Shown here one piece after another: positions 49,654 through 59,239 of a DNA stretch of 64,000 nt (position 1 is the first letter of the stretch; the number at the start of each line of letters is the position of its first letter). Under the pieces are notes generated by a model. It saw nothing but the letters and a program-made list of their open reading frames with translations, was not told where the DNA came from and did no database searches. Source of the stretch: Aquabacterium sp. A7-Y (GTDB lineage: Bacteria > Pseudomonadota > Gammaproteobacteria > Burkholderiales > Burkholderiaceae_C); contig NZ_JAPFBW010000002.1 in assembly GCF_026153205.1 (NCBI RefSeq), positions 124,001 through 188,000 of the forward strand, read 5' to 3'. Position numbers and translations under genes: made by a program.

Positions 49654-50319
49654 TCAAGAACTGACGCGGGCCAATGGCTCGGCATCGATGACGCCGGCCT
49701 GTACCGCGAGCAGAGCCAGTCTGGCAGGGTGCTCCTCCTTCAGCTTCTGCTTCACCACTTGGCGAACATTGGAGATGGTCTTCGGCGACAACCCCATGCG
49801 TTCAGCGATCTCAGTCGTCTCCATGCCCAAGGCCATGCAGCGAAAGACCTCCAGCTCGCGAGGTTCGAGCAAGCTCTGTGGAGAGGTGTCTCGTCGAAGA
49901 CTGAGCAGCGCCATCCTTCGTGCGACGTCTGGCAGAAAGTAGGTGCCCTCGGCATGGACCTTGGCGATCGCCTCGGCTACCTCGGCGAGTGGGGAGGACT
50001 TCGGGAGGAAGGCACTCGCCCCCATGAGGTAGCTCTCGCGCAGGATCGGGTCCGAGTCGAACTGGGTGTAGAAGACGACCTTGGCCTGCTCGTGGATGCG
50101 CAACAGCTGGCGTGCCACGTCCAAACCAGTGGAGGCGGCGCTTCGGCCAAAGCGGACGTCGAGCACGAGCACGTCCGGGGCGAGCCGCTCATACATCTCC
50201 AGCACTTCGGCGGGATGGGTCGTGCGCCCCACAACCTTTATGTTGTGCTCTTGGACCCCAGTCGAAAGAGCGTCGGCAACCAGCGGATGATCGTCGGCTA
50301 TGAGCACACGTATTGTCAT
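49654..50319 (-). CDS. NarL/FixJ-family response regulator
   Basis: 221 residues from ATG 50319; a frame to 50352 is possible. Receiver domain: IRVLIADDHPLVADAL, VLVLDVRFGRS with the phospho-Asp, and FLPKSSPLAEV with the Lys. Output: LuxR-type helix-turn-helix, LEPRELEVFRCMALGMETTE and IAERMGLSPKTISNVRQVVK. It is the first gene of the minus-strand signalling cluster and the partner of the NarX-type kinase; its targets could include its own operon. Confidence 0.93.
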   Translation of the reverse strand: MTIRVLIADDHPLVADALSTGVQEHNIKVVGRTTHPAEVLEMYERLAPDVLVLDVRFGRSAASTGLDVARQLLRIHEQAKVVFYTQFDSDPILRESYLMGASAFLPKSSPLAEVAEAIAKVHAEGTYFLPDVARRMALLSLRRDTSPQSLLEPRELEVFRCMALGMETTEIAERMGLSPKTISNVRQVVKQKLKEEHPARLALLAVQAGVIDAEPLARVSS

Positions 50320-50655
50320 AGCGGATTCCGCAGGTGAGCGTGTTGAGTGCACATTCGTTGCCCTCCTTGCGTCTGCGTGTCGTACCTGCAGGAATCTACA
50401 CGCTCATCTGCGCCACGTGGGTGCATACACACGGAGTTACTCGCAACGCTCTTGAGCCCTCTATACAGGGTAGATAGGCTGGTGGCAGTGAGAAATGAGA
50501 TTGCTGTTGAAAAGTAATCCATGGGGGCGTCCCTGCCATCAAAGTGCCAGGAGGCGCTGGCAACCCAAGCACTGATCGCGTTCGCCGGCAGCTGGCTGGC
50601 AGGGAGGGGCACCGTTTGTCCACCAGCAACCGAACTGGCTAAAGGGCATCAGACG
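50320..50655. other. Divergent promoter region
   Basis: About 330 bp between the minus-strand regulator and a plus-strand hypothetical gene. No clear operator symmetry was found. It is AT-richer than its surroundings near 50390-50520, as expected for promoters. Confidence 0.35.
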
Positions 50656-51270
50656 ATGCGGCGACTCCAACCTCGAGAAGCACGGTCGACGAACATGCCG
50701 GGGGCTAGACCTTCGGAAGGCAATGCTGCCGACAGCCCGGGCAGCGGTCCGGGATATGCGCCTCACTGCAAGACAGGTGAGCGTCCTCCCGCCGTGCAAC
50801 TTCCCATCAAACTCCCGTTCGGTTGGGTCGCGGAGCCAGCAGGCCGCCGGCATGTTGTCATCGCGGCCCTCTCTCTAGACGGTCGCACCCTTGGCCACGT
50901 CACGGTTGACGAAAGGAAGCGCACCTTCTTCCTGGGCACCTCTCCCTCCACGAACCCGACCGAGCCAAGCTGCTCAGGGCGCGACTGGCGTCGGCGTCTG
51001 TACCTTGCCGCGGTCAAGTGCTTGACGGATTGTCTTGGCGAGATGGCCCAGGCAAAGGCCCTGGAAGAGATCGCAGCCCGCTCCGACGAGCGGCTCAAGT
51101 CCGCGCTTCGTGAGCTTTTCGCGGGATCTGCAGTGCGGATGCAGCGGGGCGAGTTCGACGTCCTGGTCCAGCAGATTCAAAGCTGCGCAGGCCCCGAGAA
51201 CATCGACGTCTTGACGATCCGGCAGCTTCTTGTCACCGCCGGAGCGCAGCGATGGGTAGCGTCCGCCTAA
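50656..51270 (+). CDS. Hypothetical protein
   Basis: About 204 residues from ATG 50656; starts at 50521 and 50695 are possible. After a disordered N-terminus, residues about 45-105 look like a beta-rich unit (KLPFGWVAEPAGRRHVVIAA, LDGRTLGHVTVDERKRTFFL). A helical part follows (LYLAAVKCLTDCLGEMAQA). Family not recognised. It is soluble and upstream of the DUF2817 gene by about 80 bp. Confidence 0.45.
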   Translation: MRRLQPREARSTNMPGARPSEGNAADSPGSGPGYAPHCKTGERPPAVQLPIKLPFGWVAEPAGRRHVVIAALSLDGRTLGHVTVDERKRTFFLGTSPSTNPTEPSCSGRDWRRRLYLAAVKCLTDCLGEMAQAKALEEIAARSDERLKSALRELFAGSAVRMQRGEFDVLVQQIQSCAGPENIDVLTIRQLLVTAGAQRWVASA

Positions 51271-51349
51271 CGGGTCGATGAGACGACGTCGCTCCGATCT
51301 CCGTAGCAGTGGCGGAGATCGGTCCAAGATTCAAATCGAGGAAAGGTTC

Positions 51350-52459
51350 ATGATGAGCAGCCCATCTGAAAACCAGAGCAGCACCGCTGCGTTCTCGCAG
51401 TCCTATGCCGAGGCACGCGAAAAGTTCCTTGCTGCCGCCCATGCTGCGGGAATCGAGGTGCGAAGCTATGTCCACCCTCTGCGAGGACGCGATGGGGAGA
51501 CGCTGGCCATGGACGTCGCACGCTTCGGTTCAGACGATGCGAAGAGCGTGCTGCTGCTGTCCAGCGGAACCCACGGCGTCGAGGGATTCTGCGGTTCGGG
51601 CGTGCAAGTTGCGTTGCTGCCAGACCGGGCTTTCCACGCGGCGGCAGAGGCTGCCGGTGTGGCCGTTCTTTACATCCACGCACTCAACCCCTATGGCTTC
51701 TCTTGGTGGCGTCGCACCACGCACGAGAACGTGGATCTGAACCGCAACTTTCATGATTTCTCGCAGCCGCTGCCCATCAACCCCGGCTATGACGAGATCG
51801 CTCATGCGCTCGTGCTACCGCACTGGCCGCCGAAGCCCGAAGACGAGGCAGTCCTTCAGGCCTACGTAGCGCGCCACGGCCACAAAGGTTTGCAGCAGGC
51901 GGTGACCGGCGGTCAGTACAAGTACCCGCAGGGCCTCTACTACGGGGGCACGAGTCCGACTTGGAGCAATCAGACGTTGCGCCGTGTGCTGCAGCAGCAC
52001 GGACGGCGCTGCGATCGCGTGGGCTGGATCGACGTCCATAGCGGCTTGGGGCCCAACGGGGTCGGGGAGCGCATTTTCTTCGGCCCGGAGGATGCCGGCG
52101 CGGTGGCGAGGGCACGTGCTTGGTGGGGACCGCAGGTCACCGCCATCCACGAGGGTGGCGCCAGCGCGGCGCGCCTCGAAGGCCTGATGTACAAGTGCGC
52201 CTACGAGGAATGTCCCCAAGCTGAATACACAGGCATCGTGCTTGAGTTCGGCACCGTGCCATGGGACGAAACCACGCAGGCGATGCGCGGCGAACAGTGG
52301 CTGGAGAACCACCCCGAGATGGCGGCGCCTCAGGCGCAAGCGATCAAGCAGCGGCTGCGCGATGCGTTCTACACCGACACCGTCGCGTGGAAGCAGGCGA
52401 TCCTGGCCCAGGCCACCGGGGCCTCGGTCCAGGCCGTGCAGGGTCTCGCCTGTCGCTGA
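51350..52459 (+). CDS. DUF2817 family M14-type metallopeptidase
   Basis: 369 residues from ATG 51350 with a GAGGAAAGG site; no signal peptide. Zinc-binding motif H-x2-E is in LLSSGTHGVEGFCGS, a downstream His is in GWIDVHSGLGPNG, and a probable catalytic Glu is in GIVLEFGTVPW. AHLNPYGF-type segment reads HALNPYGFSWWRRTTHENVD. These proteins resemble succinylglutamate desuccinylase and carboxypeptidase relatives, and substrates are mostly unknown. No obvious operon partner. Confidence 0.85.
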   Translation: MMSSPSENQSSTAAFSQSYAEAREKFLAAAHAAGIEVRSYVHPLRGRDGETLAMDVARFGSDDAKSVLLLSSGTHGVEGFCGSGVQVALLPDRAFHAAAEAAGVAVLYIHALNPYGFSWWRRTTHENVDLNRNFHDFSQPLPINPGYDEIAHALVLPHWPPKPEDEAVLQAYVARHGHKGLQQAVTGGQYKYPQGLYYGGTSPTWSNQTLRRVLQQHGRRCDRVGWIDVHSGLGPNGVGERIFFGPEDAGAVARARAWWGPQVTAIHEGGASAARLEGLMYKCAYEECPQAEYTGIVLEFGTVPWDETTQAMRGEQWLENHPEMAAPQAQAIKQRLRDAFYTDTVAWKQAILAQATGASVQAVQGLACR

Positions 52460-52828
52460 CGCCTGCGTGATCCACACACTTGTCGGCGGTTCATCGACGT
52501 TGAAGCCCGCGTCGCAGATGTCCTCCATGGCGAGGTGGTTCAACACATACTTACAGCGAACTGATGTTCCTTGATCACCCGGTCGTGCGTAGCATGCAGA
52601 ACATGCCACTGACCGGCATTGACGCTACCGCCACGCGGTTCTGCTGGTACCCGCAAAAGGTTCGTTGCTTGGTTCGGTCAGGCAGGCGACGTTCGCGGGA
52701 TCCCTCCGGTGTTTTTCGCAAAGAAACTGGGAGGTCCGTGGTAGCGGCGGGCCGGTGCCCGCCATCGTGGCGGCGCCTGTCCATGTCCATTTGGCACGGA
52801 CGCGCCACGAACAACAAGGGAGCGGTGG
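52460..52828. other. Intergenic, no gene recognised
   Basis: About 370 bp. Short ORFs on both strands lack support. Nothing repeated or hairpin-like was noted. Confidence 0.3.
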
Positions 52829-53287
52829 ATGGTGAAACTAGGAGAAGAGGAAGTCCCATCGGATGAACTGGTCGTGCTGGTCGTCGATGACGACGTCGAT
52901 GCAGCCACGGCGCTTTGCTGCCTGCTTGAGTTGCTTGGATGCAAGACGGCCGTGGCCTTCGATGGTCCCTCGGCCGTGAAGGTGGGCACGGTGACGCGGC
53001 CTCAGGCCGCATTTATCGACCTGGACTTACCCGGCTTCGACGGGTGCGAAGTACTCAGGCGCTTGAAGTCCGGCGGTTCGGCGGGGCCTGGACGGTCGGT
53101 TTGCCTCACAGGGCACGGCGGCCCGCTTGACCGGGCGCGTTGCTTTGATGCCGGGTTTGACGAATTCTGGTCCAAGCCAGTGGCGGTCACGGAGGTAGAG
53201 CGTGCGCTTGCCGCCTCGCGGGAGGCCGTGCGCGGGGACCTGGTTCACCAGGACGGCGGGCTACATGGGCACGCCTGGCTTCATTGA
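52829..53287 (+). CDS. Single-domain response regulator (CheY-like)
   Basis: A 152-residue receiver domain. Acidic residues are in VVLVVDDDVDAATAL, the phospho-Asp is in AFIDLDLPGFDGCEVL, Thr in SVCLTGHGG and Lys in FWSKPVAVTEVE. There is no output domain. GGGA precedes the ATG. No kinase gene is adjacent in the window. It is similar in type to the gene at 280-699. Confidence 0.83.
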   Translation: MVKLGEEEVPSDELVVLVVDDDVDAATALCCLLELLGCKTAVAFDGPSAVKVGTVTRPQAAFIDLDLPGFDGCEVLRRLKSGGSAGPGRSVCLTGHGGPLDRARCFDAGFDEFWSKPVAVTEVERALAASREAVRGDLVHQDGGLHGHAWLH

Positions 53288-53465
53288 GCTGGCGCGGCAA
53301 ATCCAGCATCTGGCACTGACGCTTCCATCCGGAGGTACCGGATTCGCCCGTTTGGCCGGGAACCGGAAGTGCCAGAACCTTGATCTCCACGGCTTGCTCC
53401 TGGGTCAACATCGGCGGACAAAGCCGCCATCTTCATCCCAGGCGGGTCAGTTTTACTCCGACGGC

Positions 53466-53594
53466 AACAGCAAGGCACTGCAGAAGGACCTGCCGGTCGA
53501 TCTGCGGGGGCTGATCGAATGCCAGCTGCAGGGCGCCCAGCGCAACCACGACCAGGTCAAGGCGCTGCGCGACAGCTACAAAAAGCGCGCCTGA
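53466..53594 (+). pseudogene. C-terminal remnant of a DUF2383/PA2169-type four-helix protein
   Basis: The last 42 codons of an open frame read LPVDLRGLIECQLQGAQRN and HDQVKALRDSYKKRA, the typical end of PA2169 family proteins. The frame continues upstream to 53202, but that part shows no match to the rest of the family, so only the final helix seems to remain. Low confidence because the match is short. Confidence 0.4.
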
Positions 53595-53652
53595 GCGATA
53601 CGGGCGGCGCTGCCGGTGTCGGGGTGGGGATCTCGGTGTCGGCGGTCCCATC

Positions 53653-53668
53653 CCGGCAGCGCTGCCGG
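53653..53668. terminator. Palindrome between convergent genes
   Basis: CCGGCAGCGCTGCCGG is a perfect 16-bp palindrome between the DUF2383 remnant and the end of the guanidine operon. It may form a hairpin that ends both transcripts, but no T-run follows. Confidence 0.3.
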
Positions 53669-53707
53669 CAGACCGGTGACACGACGCGCCAGCGGGCAAT
53701 CAAGCGC

Positions 53708-55537
53708 TCACGCAGCCTGTGACTGCAACCACGCCCGCCAGCCCCCGTACGCCGTGATGTCGGTGGCCCCGACGACTCCGGCAGGCTCACAGATGAAACC
53801 CGGCACGCTGCGTCCGTCCGCCAGCACGGTACGGCCGATGCCCAGCGGTGCCGGGATGCCTGCGACGAAGGAGCCGAACTGGCTTGCCGGCAACTCCCAG
53901 ACCTCCACCTCAATCGACGCTCCGCCGCTGTCGACCCGCATCAGCCCGGGCCGTTGTGGCGGCCCGCCGGCCAGCGCGTAGAAGCGGTAGCAGGCGGCGG
54001 TGGCGGTGCGCTCGACGAGGCGGGCGCCACGGGTGGTCAGTTGGTGGTGCAGGGGTTGGCCTTGCAGATGAGCGCCGCACACGGCCACCTGCACCTGGCC
54101 GGATGGCACCGCCGGCCGCGACGTTTGTACCTGGGTCGGCAGCGCGTGCGCGGTGGCGCCCAGCCGGGTCTGCATCCCCGCGGCCGAGGCCTGCCAGCGT
54201 CGGCCCAGGTTCAGCAGCGGCTGGTCCTGGTGTGCGGGGGCCGCGAAGGTGATGCCGAAGGGCAGGCCGTCGGGGCGGAATCCGGCGGGCAGCGCGATGG
54301 CGGCCAGGTCGAGCAAGTTCATGAAGTTGGTGTAGAGGCCGAGGTCGCTGTTGCGGGCGACCGGCTCGGCCCACATCTGCTCGAGCGTCGGCAGCGTGCC
54401 GGCCGTCGGCGTCAACAGCACGTCCACCTGTCGCCACACCGGCTCGCAGCGCGCTTGCAGTTCGCGCAGCCGGTATTGCGCCGCAAAGGCGTCCGCTGCC
54501 AGGAGCGTGGCACCGCCCAGCGTGATCTCTCGGGTGACTGGGAAGACCGCGTCGGGCTGGCGGTCGATGAAGTCGCGGATGGCCTGGTAGCGTTCCGCGA
54601 CCCACGGGCCCTGGTACAGCAGCCGCGCGGTCTCGTAGAAGGGCTCGAAGTCGACGTCGACGATGTCGGCGCCCAGCGCGCGAGCCCGTTCGACGACATC
54701 GGCAAACAGCGTCGCGTAGGCCGTATCGCCGAAGAATTCGAGCTGGCCGGACCGCGGGATGCCCACGGTCCACGGCCGGCCGCTGCCGAAGTCGAAACCA
54801 TGGGGCTGTGCCGGGCGCGAATAGGCGTCTTCGGCATCCTGCCCCAGCGCCTGCGCATACACGTGTTGTGCGTCTGCGGCCGTGAGCGCGAAGATCGACA
54901 CCGTGTCGAGCGAGCGGCAAGCCGGCACCACACCGCGGGTGGAGAGCAGGCCGCAGGTCGGCTTCAAGCCCACGAGGTGGTTGAAGGCGGCCGGCACCCG
55001 CCCGGAGCCGGCGGTGTCGGTGCCCAGTGAGAAGCTGACGTGGCCGAGCGCCACCGCGACCGCCGAGCCCGAGCTGGAACCGCCCGAGACATGGCGGCGG
55101 TCGAAGGCGTTGAGGCAGGCGCCGTAAGGCGAGCGCGTCCCGTTCAGGCCGGTGGCGAACTGGTCGAGGTTGGTCTTGCCGACCGCGATCGCGCCCGCGT
55201 CGAGCAGACGTTGCACGACGAAGGCGCTGCGCTCGGGGGTGTAGGCATAGGCGGGGCAGCCGGCGGTGGTGGGAACACCGGCGAGGTCGATGTTGTCCTT
55301 GATCGCGAACGGCACGCCCCATAACGGCAATCGGGCCGGGTCGAGCTGCTCCAGCTCGCGGGCCCGCTGGCGCAGTTGTTCCGGCGCGATGCGGTGGATC
55401 CAGGCGCGGTGCGCATCGTCACCGATGGCTTCGCAGACGCGCTCGACCACCTGGCTGGGCGTCAGTCGGGCGCTGCGATACGCCTGCTGCAGGGTCTCGA
55501 TGTCGAGCGAGACGGGTGACAGTGCCGATGTGTTCAT
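53708..55537 (-). CDS. atzF: Allophanate hydrolase (amidase-signature enzyme)
   Basis: 609 residues from ATG 55537, after GGAGGGTTCGCG; a longer frame runs antisense into the carboxylase gene and is not real. Amidase-signature residues: AIKDNIDLAGVPTTAGCP (Lys), GGSSSGSAVAVA (Ser) and LGTDTAGSGR. A C-terminal domain of about 150 residues (FYALAGGPPQRPGLMRV, VEVWELPASQFGSFVA) is typical of full-length AtzF/DUR1-type enzymes. It hydrolyses allophanate to ammonium and CO2 and is the last step of the operon. Its start overlaps the carboxylase stop by 4 bp. Confidence 0.92.
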   Translation of the reverse strand: MNTSALSPVSLDIETLQQAYRSARLTPSQVVERVCEAIGDDAHRAWIHRIAPEQLRQRARELEQLDPARLPLWGVPFAIKDNIDLAGVPTTAGCPAYAYTPERSAFVVQRLLDAGAIAVGKTNLDQFATGLNGTRSPYGACLNAFDRRHVSGGSSSGSAVAVALGHVSFSLGTDTAGSGRVPAAFNHLVGLKPTCGLLSTRGVVPACRSLDTVSIFALTAADAQHVYAQALGQDAEDAYSRPAQPHGFDFGSGRPWTVGIPRSGQLEFFGDTAYATLFADVVERARALGADIVDVDFEPFYETARLLYQGPWVAERYQAIRDFIDRQPDAVFPVTREITLGGATLLAADAFAAQYRLRELQARCEPVWRQVDVLLTPTAGTLPTLEQMWAEPVARNSDLGLYTNFMNLLDLAAIALPAGFRPDGLPFGITFAAPAHQDQPLLNLGRRWQASAAGMQTRLGATAHALPTQVQTSRPAVPSGQVQVAVCGAHLQGQPLHHQLTTRGARLVERTATAACYRFYALAGGPPQRPGLMRVDSGGASIEVEVWELPASQFGSFVAGIPAPLGIGRTVLADGRSVPGFICEPAGVVGATDITAYGGWRAWLQSQAA

Positions 55538-58500
55538 CGCGAACCCTCCGCTGTTTGCAACACCACGAGGTTCTGGCCGGCCGCAACGCCTGCGCCTTCC
55601 CGGCAGTCGACCCGCAGCACCTGGCCGCCGCAAGGAGCGACGACGGCAAACTCCATCTTCATCGACTCCACGACCGCCAGCGTGTCGCCTTCGCGCACCT
55701 CGTCGCCCACACTCACCAGCACTTTCCAGATGCTGCCCGGCACTTGTGTCGCGACGGCACGCGCGCCCGTCGGCAATTCGCCCTGCGGAGCAGCGGCCGA
55801 TGAACCGGCCTCGTCGCTCACGTAGTCGGCCTGCCCGGCCTCGCGCCACCGTTCCCGCTCGGCGTCGAAGGCTGCTTGCTGACGGGTCTTGAAGTCGGCG
55901 ATGGCCTGCGCATGCCCCGTCAGAAAGGCCTGGTACTCGCGCAAGCTGAACTGGCCCGGTTCGATGCGCAGCGGGTAGCGCCCGGCGGGAAAGTCCTGTC
56001 GGATGCGCAGCAGTTCGGCCTCGCTGACCGGATAGAAGCGGATGCGGTCGAAAAAGCGCAGCAGCCAGGGTTTGCCGGCTTCGAAGGCGGGCGCCCCGTT
56101 GCTCGCGTCGCGCCAGCGGTTCCACATCTGCAGCGTGCGGCCGACGAACTGGTAGCCACCGGGCCCTTCCATGCCGTAGACACACAGGTAGGCGCCGCCG
56201 ATGCCGACCGCGTTTTCGGGCGTCCAGGTGCGTGCCGGGTTGTACTTGGTCGTCACCAGTCGGTGGCGCGGGTCGACCGGCGTCGCCACCGGGGCCCCGA
56301 GGTAGACGTCGCCGAGGCCGAGCACCAGATAGCTGGCGTCGAACACGACACGCTGCACCTCGTCCATGGAGGCCAGCCCGTTGATGCGGCGGATGAACTC
56401 GATGTTGCTCGGGCACCAGGGGGCATCGGGACGCACCGACTGCATGTACTTCACGATCGCGGTCCGCGTGGCGCTGTCGTCCCAGGACAGCGGCAGATGC
56501 ACCGTGCGAGAGGGCACCACCAGGTCGTCGGTCTCGCCCAGGCGCTCGTCGGCCGCCAGCACGGCCTCGACCAGCCGGGGTTGCGGCAATCGGGCCGGGT
56601 CGAAATGGACCTGCAGCGAGCGGATGCCGGGCGTCATGTCGACGATGCCGGGCAGGGCGGTCGCCTGCAAGGCCTGCATCAGTCCGTGGACGCGCAGCCG
56701 CAATGCGATGTCGAGTTGCAGTTCGCCGATCTCGATCAACAGGTAGCGGTCGCCGGCCTGGCGCACCACCAGCTCCGGGCGGCCGACGCAGCCGGGGTGC
56801 CGCGCCACGATGGGCGAGCCGAGCGTCGGCGCGGGGGTCAACGGCGCGAGGTCCGGTGCCTGGAGGCTGGCGAGCCAGCGGTCCTGCGCCAGTTGCCGTT
56901 CGGCGGCCTGCGCGAGGTCGACGCAACAGAAGCGCACCGTGTCGCCGGGGCGCAGCTGCCCGAGCTTCCAGCGCTCTGCCGCGATCACCACCGCCGGGCA
57001 GACAAAGCCACCCAGGCTGGGGCCGTCGGGGCCCAGGATCACCGGCATGTCGCCGGTGAAGTCGATGGCGCCGATGGCGTACGCGTTGTCGTGGATGTTG
57101 GACGGATGCAGCCCGGCCTCGCCGCCGTCGTGCCGGGCCCATTCAGGTTTGGGCCCGATCAGGCGCACGCCGGTACGGCTGGAGTTGTAATGCACCTGCC
57201 AGTCGGTGGCGAAGAAGGCGGCCACGTCCTGGTCGGTGAAGAAGTCGGGCGCGCCGTGCGGGCCGTAGAGCACGCCGACCTCCCAGTGGTGGCCATGCAC
57301 GGGGATGGTTTCGGGGGGCAGGGCGTCGACCGGCTCGCACTCGTATTCATCGGCCAGATGCAACAGGTCGCCGGCGCGCAAGGTGCGCCCCGCATGGCCA
57401 CCGAACTGGCCCAGCGTGAAGGTGGACCGACTGCCGAGGTAGCAGGGCACGTCGAGTCCGCCGCGCAGGGCCAGATAGGTCCTCGCGCCGGCCGCGTCGA
57501 TCCCGGCCAGCTTCAGCACGCTGCCTGCCTTCACCTGGTGTGAGCGCCACAAGGCCAGCGGCCGGCCGTCCAGCGTGGCCGCCATCGCCGCGCCGCACAG
57601 CGCGATGACGGCGTCGTGATGGAAGCGCAAGGTCGGGCCGGCCAGTGTGCATTCCAGCGCGGCGGCTGTCGCAGCATTGCCCACCAGGCGGTTGGCGAGG
57701 CGAAAGGCGAGATCGTCCATCGGCCCCGAAGGTGGCACGCCCACGTCCCAATAGCCCTGGCGCCCGGGATGGTCCTGCACGCTGGTCTGCACGCCCGGCT
57801 CGAGCACCTCGACCGCGTTCGGCGCGTAGCGCACGTCAGCCAGGGTGCGGGTGACGACACGGCCTTCAGTGAACACCGGCTCGGCGGCCACCGCGCGCAG
57901 GTAGCGCAGATTGGTCTCGATGCCGGCCAACCGCGTTTGCGCAAGGGCCGCTTGCAGCCGGGCCACCGCGTCGTTGCGCGTCTCACCGGTGACGATCAGC
58001 TTGGCGACCATCGGGTCGTAGTGGGGTGGCACTTCGCTGCCGGTGGCCACGGCCGTTTCGACGCGCACCTGGTCGGGAAACACCACCTCGGTCAATACAC
58101 CGGCGCAGGGCTGGAAGTTGCGGGCCGGGTCTTCCGCGTAGAGGCGCACCTGGATCGAAGCGCCACGCGGGGCCGGCGCGTGCAGGGCCCAGCGGTCGCC
58201 GCGGGCCAGCCGGACCATCCAGGCCACCAGGTCGAGCCCGGTGACTTGTTCGGTCACGCCGTGCTCGACCTGCAGCCGCGTGTTGACCTCCAGGAAGTAG
58301 AAGTGGCCGGTGTCGGCGTCGAGCACGAACTCCACCGTGCCGGCCGAGCGGTAGTCGACCGCACGGCCGAGGCGTACCGCGGCGTCGAGCAGCGCCCCGC
58401 GTGTTTCGGCGGCGAGACCCGGCGCGGGGGTTTCCTCGATCACCTTCTGATGGCGTCGTTGGGCCGAGCAGTCGCGCTCGCCGAGCGCAATCACCTCGCC

Positions 58501-59151
58501 GCGCCCGTCGCCGAACAACTGCACCTCGATGTGGCGCGCGCGTTCGACGAACTTCTCGAGATACAGCCCCGCGTCCTTGAAGTTGGCCCGTGCCAGCCGC
58601 TCGACGGCATCGTAGGCGGCCGCCAGTTCGGCTTCGCTGCGGACCAGCCGCATGCCGATGCCGCCGCCGCCGGCGGTGCTCTTCAACATCACGGGGTAGC
58701 CGATGCGGGCAGCTTCGGCACGCGCCTCGTCGAGGTCGCGCAGCAAGGCGCTGCCGGGCAGCAGCGGCACGTGGTGACGCCGGGCCAGTTCGCGGGCGGT
58801 GTGCTTGAGGCCGAAGGCGCGCATCTGCGCTGGCGTCGGGCCGACGAAGGCGATGCCGGCGGCCTCGCAGCGCTCGGCGAAGGCGGCGTTTTCGGACAGA
58901 AAACCATAGCCCGGGTGGATCGCGCCGGCGCCGGTGTCCCGGGCCGCCGCAATGATGCGGTCGGCGTCGAGGTAGCTCTGGGCGGCCGGGGGCGGTCCGA
59001 TGCAGACCGCCACGTCGGCCAGCGCGACATGGGCCGCATCGGCGTCAGCCTCCGAATACACGGCCACCGAGCGCAGCCCCATCTGCTTGAGGGTGCGGAT
59101 GATGCGGCAGGCGATGACGCCTCGGTTGGCAATCAGGACGGTGTCGAACAT
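55534..59151 (-). CDS. Biotin-dependent urea-carboxylase-family enzyme, probably guanidine carboxylase
   Basis: 1205 residues, full length. The biotin carboxylase part (1-450) has RIIRTLKQMGLRSVAVYSEA, HPGYGFLSENAAFAERCE, KSTAGGGGIGM and EVNTRLQVEHGVTE. The KipA/AHS2-like and AHS1-like carboxyltransferase parts are about 480-1040. The biotinyl domain carries VVESMKMEFAV near the end. Family members carboxylate urea or, in operons with DUF1989 genes and a guanidine-I riboswitch, guanidine. The riboswitch at 63361-63486 strongly favours guanidine here. I cannot test substrate residues by alignment. Confidence 0.9.
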   Translation of the reverse strand: MFDTVLIANRGVIACRIIRTLKQMGLRSVAVYSEADADAAHVALADVAVCIGPPPAAQSYLDADRIIAAARDTGAGAIHPGYGFLSENAAFAERCEAAGIAFVGPTPAQMRAFGLKHTARELARRHHVPLLPGSALLRDLDEARAEAARIGYPVMLKSTAGGGGIGMRLVRSEAELAAAYDAVERLARANFKDAGLYLEKFVERARHIEVQLFGDGRGEVIALGERDCSAQRRHQKVIEETPAPGLAAETRGALLDAAVRLGRAVDYRSAGTVEFVLDADTGHFYFLEVNTRLQVEHGVTEQVTGLDLVAWMVRLARGDRWALHAPAPRGASIQVRLYAEDPARNFQPCAGVLTEVVFPDQVRVETAVATGSEVPPHYDPMVAKLIVTGETRNDAVARLQAALAQTRLAGIETNLRYLRAVAAEPVFTEGRVVTRTLADVRYAPNAVEVLEPGVQTSVQDHPGRQGYWDVGVPPSGPMDDLAFRLANRLVGNAATAAALECTLAGPTLRFHHDAVIALCGAAMAATLDGRPLALWRSHQVKAGSVLKLAGIDAAGARTYLALRGGLDVPCYLGSRSTFTLGQFGGHAGRTLRAGDLLHLADEYECEPVDALPPETIPVHGHHWEVGVLYGPHGAPDFFTDQDVAAFFATDWQVHYNSSRTGVRLIGPKPEWARHDGGEAGLHPSNIHDNAYAIGAIDFTGDMPVILGPDGPSLGGFVCPAVVIAAERWKLGQLRPGDTVRFCCVDLAQAAERQLAQDRWLASLQAPDLAPLTPAPTLGSPIVARHPGCVGRPELVVRQAGDRYLLIEIGELQLDIALRLRVHGLMQALQATALPGIVDMTPGIRSLQVHFDPARLPQPRLVEAVLAADERLGETDDLVVPSRTVHLPLSWDDSATRTAIVKYMQSVRPDAPWCPSNIEFIRRINGLASMDEVQRVVFDASYLVLGLGDVYLGAPVATPVDPRHRLVTTKYNPARTWTPENAVGIGGAYLCVYGMEGPGGYQFVGRTLQMWNRWRDASNGAPAFEAGKPWLLRFFDRIRFYPVSEAELLRIRQDFPAGRYPLRIEPGQFSLREYQAFLTGHAQAIADFKTRQQAAFDAERERWREAGQADYVSDEAGSSAAAPQGELPTGARAVATQVPGSIWKVLVSVGDEVREGDTLAVVESMKMEFAVVAPCGGQVLRVDCREGAGVAAGQNLVVLQTAEGSR

Positions 59152-59239
59152 GAGGAGAGGGGCCCTCGGTGGCGGGTCGTCCCGCCGGAGGTCGAAACGC
59201 GCCGCGGGTCGTCCCGCGGGCGGCGCACGTGCGCGTGGT

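Noticed and set aside
55538-57142. N-terminal extension of allophanate hydrolase by 535 codons
   Set aside because: The extension is Arg/Pro-rich, lies in another frame of the carboxylase gene, and a good start with ribosome site exists at 55537.
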